Assembly (NCBI GenBank): GCA_963740835.1
Contig: CAVUFH010000002.1
Coordinates: forward strand, 1,116,001-1,180,000
Reading direction: 5' to 3'
DNA length: 64,000 nucleotides
Source of the DNA: CAVUFH01 sp963740835
GTDB lineage: Bacteria > Actinomycetota > Acidimicrobiia > IMCC26256 > PALSA-610
Shown: positions 62,170 through 64,000 of the stretch, one piece after another
How positions within the stretch are numbered: position 1 is the first letter of the stretch
How the letters are laid out: every line of letters starts with the position of its first letter
The notes under the pieces: model-generated
The model's database searches: none
The model's input: the letters and a program-made list of their open reading frames with translations, nothing else
What the model was told of the DNA's origin: nothing
Position numbers and translations under genes: made by a program

Positions 62170-63326
62170 CGTCGCCTCGCCAGGTCTCGATAGAGGTCGA
62201 CGAGCTGATCGGCAGTCGCAGCGATCGAATAGTGAGCTCGCACGTGCCGCGCCGCGGCGCGGCCCAGCGTGCGTCGCATGTCGGTATCGGTCGCGAGGCG
62301 CTGCATGACGTGACTCCACGCGCGCACGTCGCCGACCGGAACTGTGAGACCGCGCGCCGACCCGAGGAGCTCTTCGACGCCGCCCACCGTCGAGGAAGCG
62401 ACGCACGGGAGGCCGCACGCCATCGCCTCGAGCAGCGCGTTCGGCATCCCTTCCCCCAACGACGGGAGGAAGAACGCGTCTGCGGCCTTCAGGTACGTCT
62501 CGACGTGGTCAGTGGTCCCGACAAACCGGATCCGCGTCTCGATGCGCAGCTCGCGCGCGAGCCGCTCGAGCCGGGCGCGCTCCTGTCCGTCACCTACGAT
62601 CAGGAGGTCGATGCCGCCAGTGTCGACCAATGCCCGCAGAAGCGTGTCGACGCTCTTCACGGGGTGGAGGCGCCCGACGAAGATTCCGTAGCAACGGTTC
62701 GTATCGAGCCCGAGTGCGGGGCGCAACGCGGCGCGGGCTTCGGCGCCGGCGGGAGAGAAGACGGCGAGATCGACACCGTTGGCGATGACCTCGACATGAG
62801 CGGCCGGTACGCCGGCCGCGCGCAGCTCGGTTGCGACCTCCGTACTGAGCGCGATGAACCGAGCCCAGCGCGCGAGCAACGCAAGACGGAGCCGCCCCGC
62901 CGGCTTCCGACGCAACCGCGCAAGATCGCCCGGCGGTCCGGCGCCGAGGATCGTGACGACGCATGGCTTCCCGAGGGCCCGAGCGGCGAGCGCGATCGTC
63001 GCGGGGGAAAGGGCGCCGTGCGCATGCACGACGTCGATCGTCCGGCCACCGCGCAGCAACTGAGCAATGGATTCGGTGACGTAGACCGCGGACGCTGTCG
63101 GGCTCTCGCCGGCCAGGCGGGTCCGGTACACGTCAGTACCGGCAACCACATCGCGACGCGGCGTGCCCGCGACCGCTCGCGTGAGCACCCGCGAGTAAAC
63201 GCCGCGCTCGTGCAGGAGCGGGAGCAGCCGTTCCAGCTGCAGCTCCCCACCCCCCACGGTCGGCGCGAACGCCTGGACCGTCATTGCCACGCCGATGCCG
63301 CGTGCGGCACACGATCGGGTGACCAT
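62166..63326 (-). CDS. Family 4 glycosyltransferase
   Basis: 386 aa from ATG 63326, 8 bases after AGAGGA; ATG 63284 is a second choice. MTVQAFAPTVGGGELQLERL is the N-terminal GT-B half (acceptor), followed by VIANGVDLAVFSPAG, FVGRLHPVKSVDTLLRAL and LPSLGEGMPNALLEAMACGL with the E-x7-E pair. It is a retaining NDP-sugar transferase, cytosolic or loosely membrane-bound. It leads a two-gene unit with the WcaL-like enzyme, transcribed away from the glycosidase-like lipoprotein gene. Confidence 0.91.
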   Translation of the reverse strand: MVTRSCAARGIGVAMTVQAFAPTVGGGELQLERLLPLLHERGVYSRVLTRAVAGTPRRDVVAGTDVYRTRLAGESPTASAVYVTESIAQLLRGGRTIDVVHAHGALSPATIALAARALGKPCVVTILGAGPPGDLARLRRKPAGRLRLALLARWARFIALSTEVATELRAAGVPAAHVEVIANGVDLAVFSPAGAEARAALRPALGLDTNRCYGIFVGRLHPVKSVDTLLRALVDTGGIDLLIVGDGQERARLERLARELRIETRIRFVGTTDHVETYLKAADAFFLPSLGEGMPNALLEAMACGLPCVASSTVGGVEELLGSARGLTVPVGDVRAWSHVMQRLATDTDMRRTLGRAAARHVRAHYSIAATADQLVDLYRDLARRR

Positions 63327-63475
63327 GCGGCGATCCTCTCGACCCGCCAGTGCACGCCCCATTGCGAGGTCTTACCCGAAACCGCCCGGCTGATTGCGCG
63401 CGCGAGCCGTCCCGTGCGACGGAGGGTTTGTCCAGGCTGCGGTAGCGCGGAAGGATCGTGGGGTACGAGCAAGAC

Positions 63476-63496
63476 GGCCGCCGGCCGCCGGCCGCC
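63476..63496 (+). repeat. Three tandem GGCCGCC heptamers before a lipoprotein start
   Basis: GGCCGCC occurs three times head to tail, ending 5 bases before ATG 63502, where a Shine-Dalgarno site would be expected. No AGGAGG-like sequence is present. The array could form structure at the ribosome site. The remainder of 63327-63501, the divergent promoter region of the GT4 pair, shows no other element. Confidence 0.7.
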
Positions 63497-63501
63497 ACAC
63501 G

Positions 63502-64000
63502 ATGGGCCCTGCCTCCGCCTCCCGACTGCGCCGCTCTCGACGACGCCCGGTACACGCGGGCGCCGGCCTCGTCGCGCTCGTCCTCGCCGTTGCCGGGTTG
63601 GCAGCGTGCCGGCCGCAGGAGGGGCGAGGCATCCTCGTCTGGCGGGGGCGGCCGGCTGACCCGCAGATGATCGAAGTCGCCAACGCGTACCGCGGCTCGT
63701 ACCGGTGGCAGGACGACGCGCCGCAGCCACCCGCCTGGCCGATCCGGGACTCATACCGGCGCGTGACGTGGCGCGAGCTCGAACCGACGGAGGGGCACTA
63801 CGACTTCTCGCGCCTCGATGCCGAGGTCGCGCACGCACGGGCCAACGGCGGGGTGTTCGGATTTCGGGTGCAAGCCGCGTGCACCGGTTGTGTAGCTGGT
63901 GGCGTCGCGGTTCCGGACTACCTGCTCGCGCTGATGCCGAAAGGTTTCTGGTTCCGGCTCAACAACACCAACAACTACGCACCCGATTGGAACGATCCCG
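63502..64000 (+). CDS. Beta-galactosidase/GH42-like secreted lipoprotein, 5' part
   Basis: 166 codons from ATG 63502 to the right edge; no stop inside the window. A basic start (SRLRRSRRRP) and hydrophobic GLVALVLAVAGLAA precede lipobox Cys36, so it is exported and lipid-anchored. The mature part shows YRRVTWRELEPTEGHYDFSR, typical of TIM-barrel glycosidases of the GH42/GH35-like group ((W)RELEPxEGxYDF), then GVFGFRVQAA and VPDYLLALMPKG. A role in trimming or degrading the exopolysaccharide is suggested by the adjacent synthesis locus. The catalytic Glu residues lie beyond the window. Confidence 0.75.
   Translation, partial: MGPASASRLRRSRRRPVHAGAGLVALVLAVAGLAACRPQEGRGILVWRGRPADPQMIEVANAYRGSYRWQDDAPQPPAWPIRDSYRRVTWRELEPTEGHYDFSRLDAEVAHARANGGVFGFRVQAACTGCVAGGVAVPDYLLALMPKGFWFRLNNTNNYAPDWNDP

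Overview
The window is high-GC DNA with no RNA gene, transposase, integrase or CRISPR array that I can see. The gene set is typical of a free-living aerobic actinobacterium: a wax ester synthase/diacylglycerol acyltransferase (WS/DGAT), a Baeyer-Villiger-type monooxygenase, VOC and RibD-like DHFR proteins, FMN/F420-type split-barrel oxidoreductases, a polyphosphate kinase 2 and a GH15 enzyme. An uncultured Acidimicrobiia-like lineage would fit, but this is inference from gene content. GTG starts and 1-4 base stop/start overlaps (ATGA, GTGA) are frequent.

1-18.5 kb is a mosaic of single genes for redox chemistry and lipids: a thioredoxin-reductase-like flavoprotein without its CxxC, a berberine-bridge-type oxidase, a DUF4242-cyclase fusion, a Baeyer-Villiger monooxygenase, a PAP2 phosphatase, an acyltransferase, a patatin, WS/DGAT, a KAS III homologue and several alpha/beta hydrolases. 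Broken gene pieces lie between them: a PAP2 3' end, an SGNH-lipoprotein 3' end, the N-terminus of an AAA ATPase, the N-terminal part of a PAF-acetylhydrolase-like gene, and a WS/DGAT reduced to its two ends and joined in frame to a hydrolase.

18.6-28.1 kb holds a branched-chain-amino-acid-type ABC importer in which permeases LivH+LivM and ATPases LivG+LivF are each fused into one polypeptide. It is divergent from an acyl-CoA synthetase, with a palindrome between them. Then follow a second split-barrel oxidoreductase and a damaged lectin-like gene (Ig-like, lamin-tail and LecA-like regions). 28.3-43.8 kb carries a long minus-strand run (membrane protein, GH15, SulP, PPK2, P-type ATPase), a cation/proton antiporter and two convergent MFS exporters. 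A chimeric pseudogene made from two of these neighbours lies between them. 44-50 kb has an arylsulfatase, a DUF1269-like protein, a frameshifted DHFR-family gene, a flavin oxidoreductase and a methyltransferase.

50.3-64 kb is an exopolysaccharide locus of tightly coupled genes: a degenerate GGDEF membrane protein, a priming sugar transferase, a Wzz-like protein with a long basic/acidic tail, a Wzy/WaaL-type ligase/polymerase, two GT2 enzymes, a polysaccharide deacetylase, a Wzx flippase, a JmjC/cupin-like protein and a CelD-type acyltransferase. Two GT4 enzymes point the other way, and a glycosidase-like lipoprotein runs off the right edge. The set resembles a Wzx/Wzy-dependent pathway with modification steps. 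The best candidates for new biology are the unusual members of this locus, the lectin-like gene and the recurring gene-terminus remnants. I did not find a clear-cut unknown defence or mobile system.
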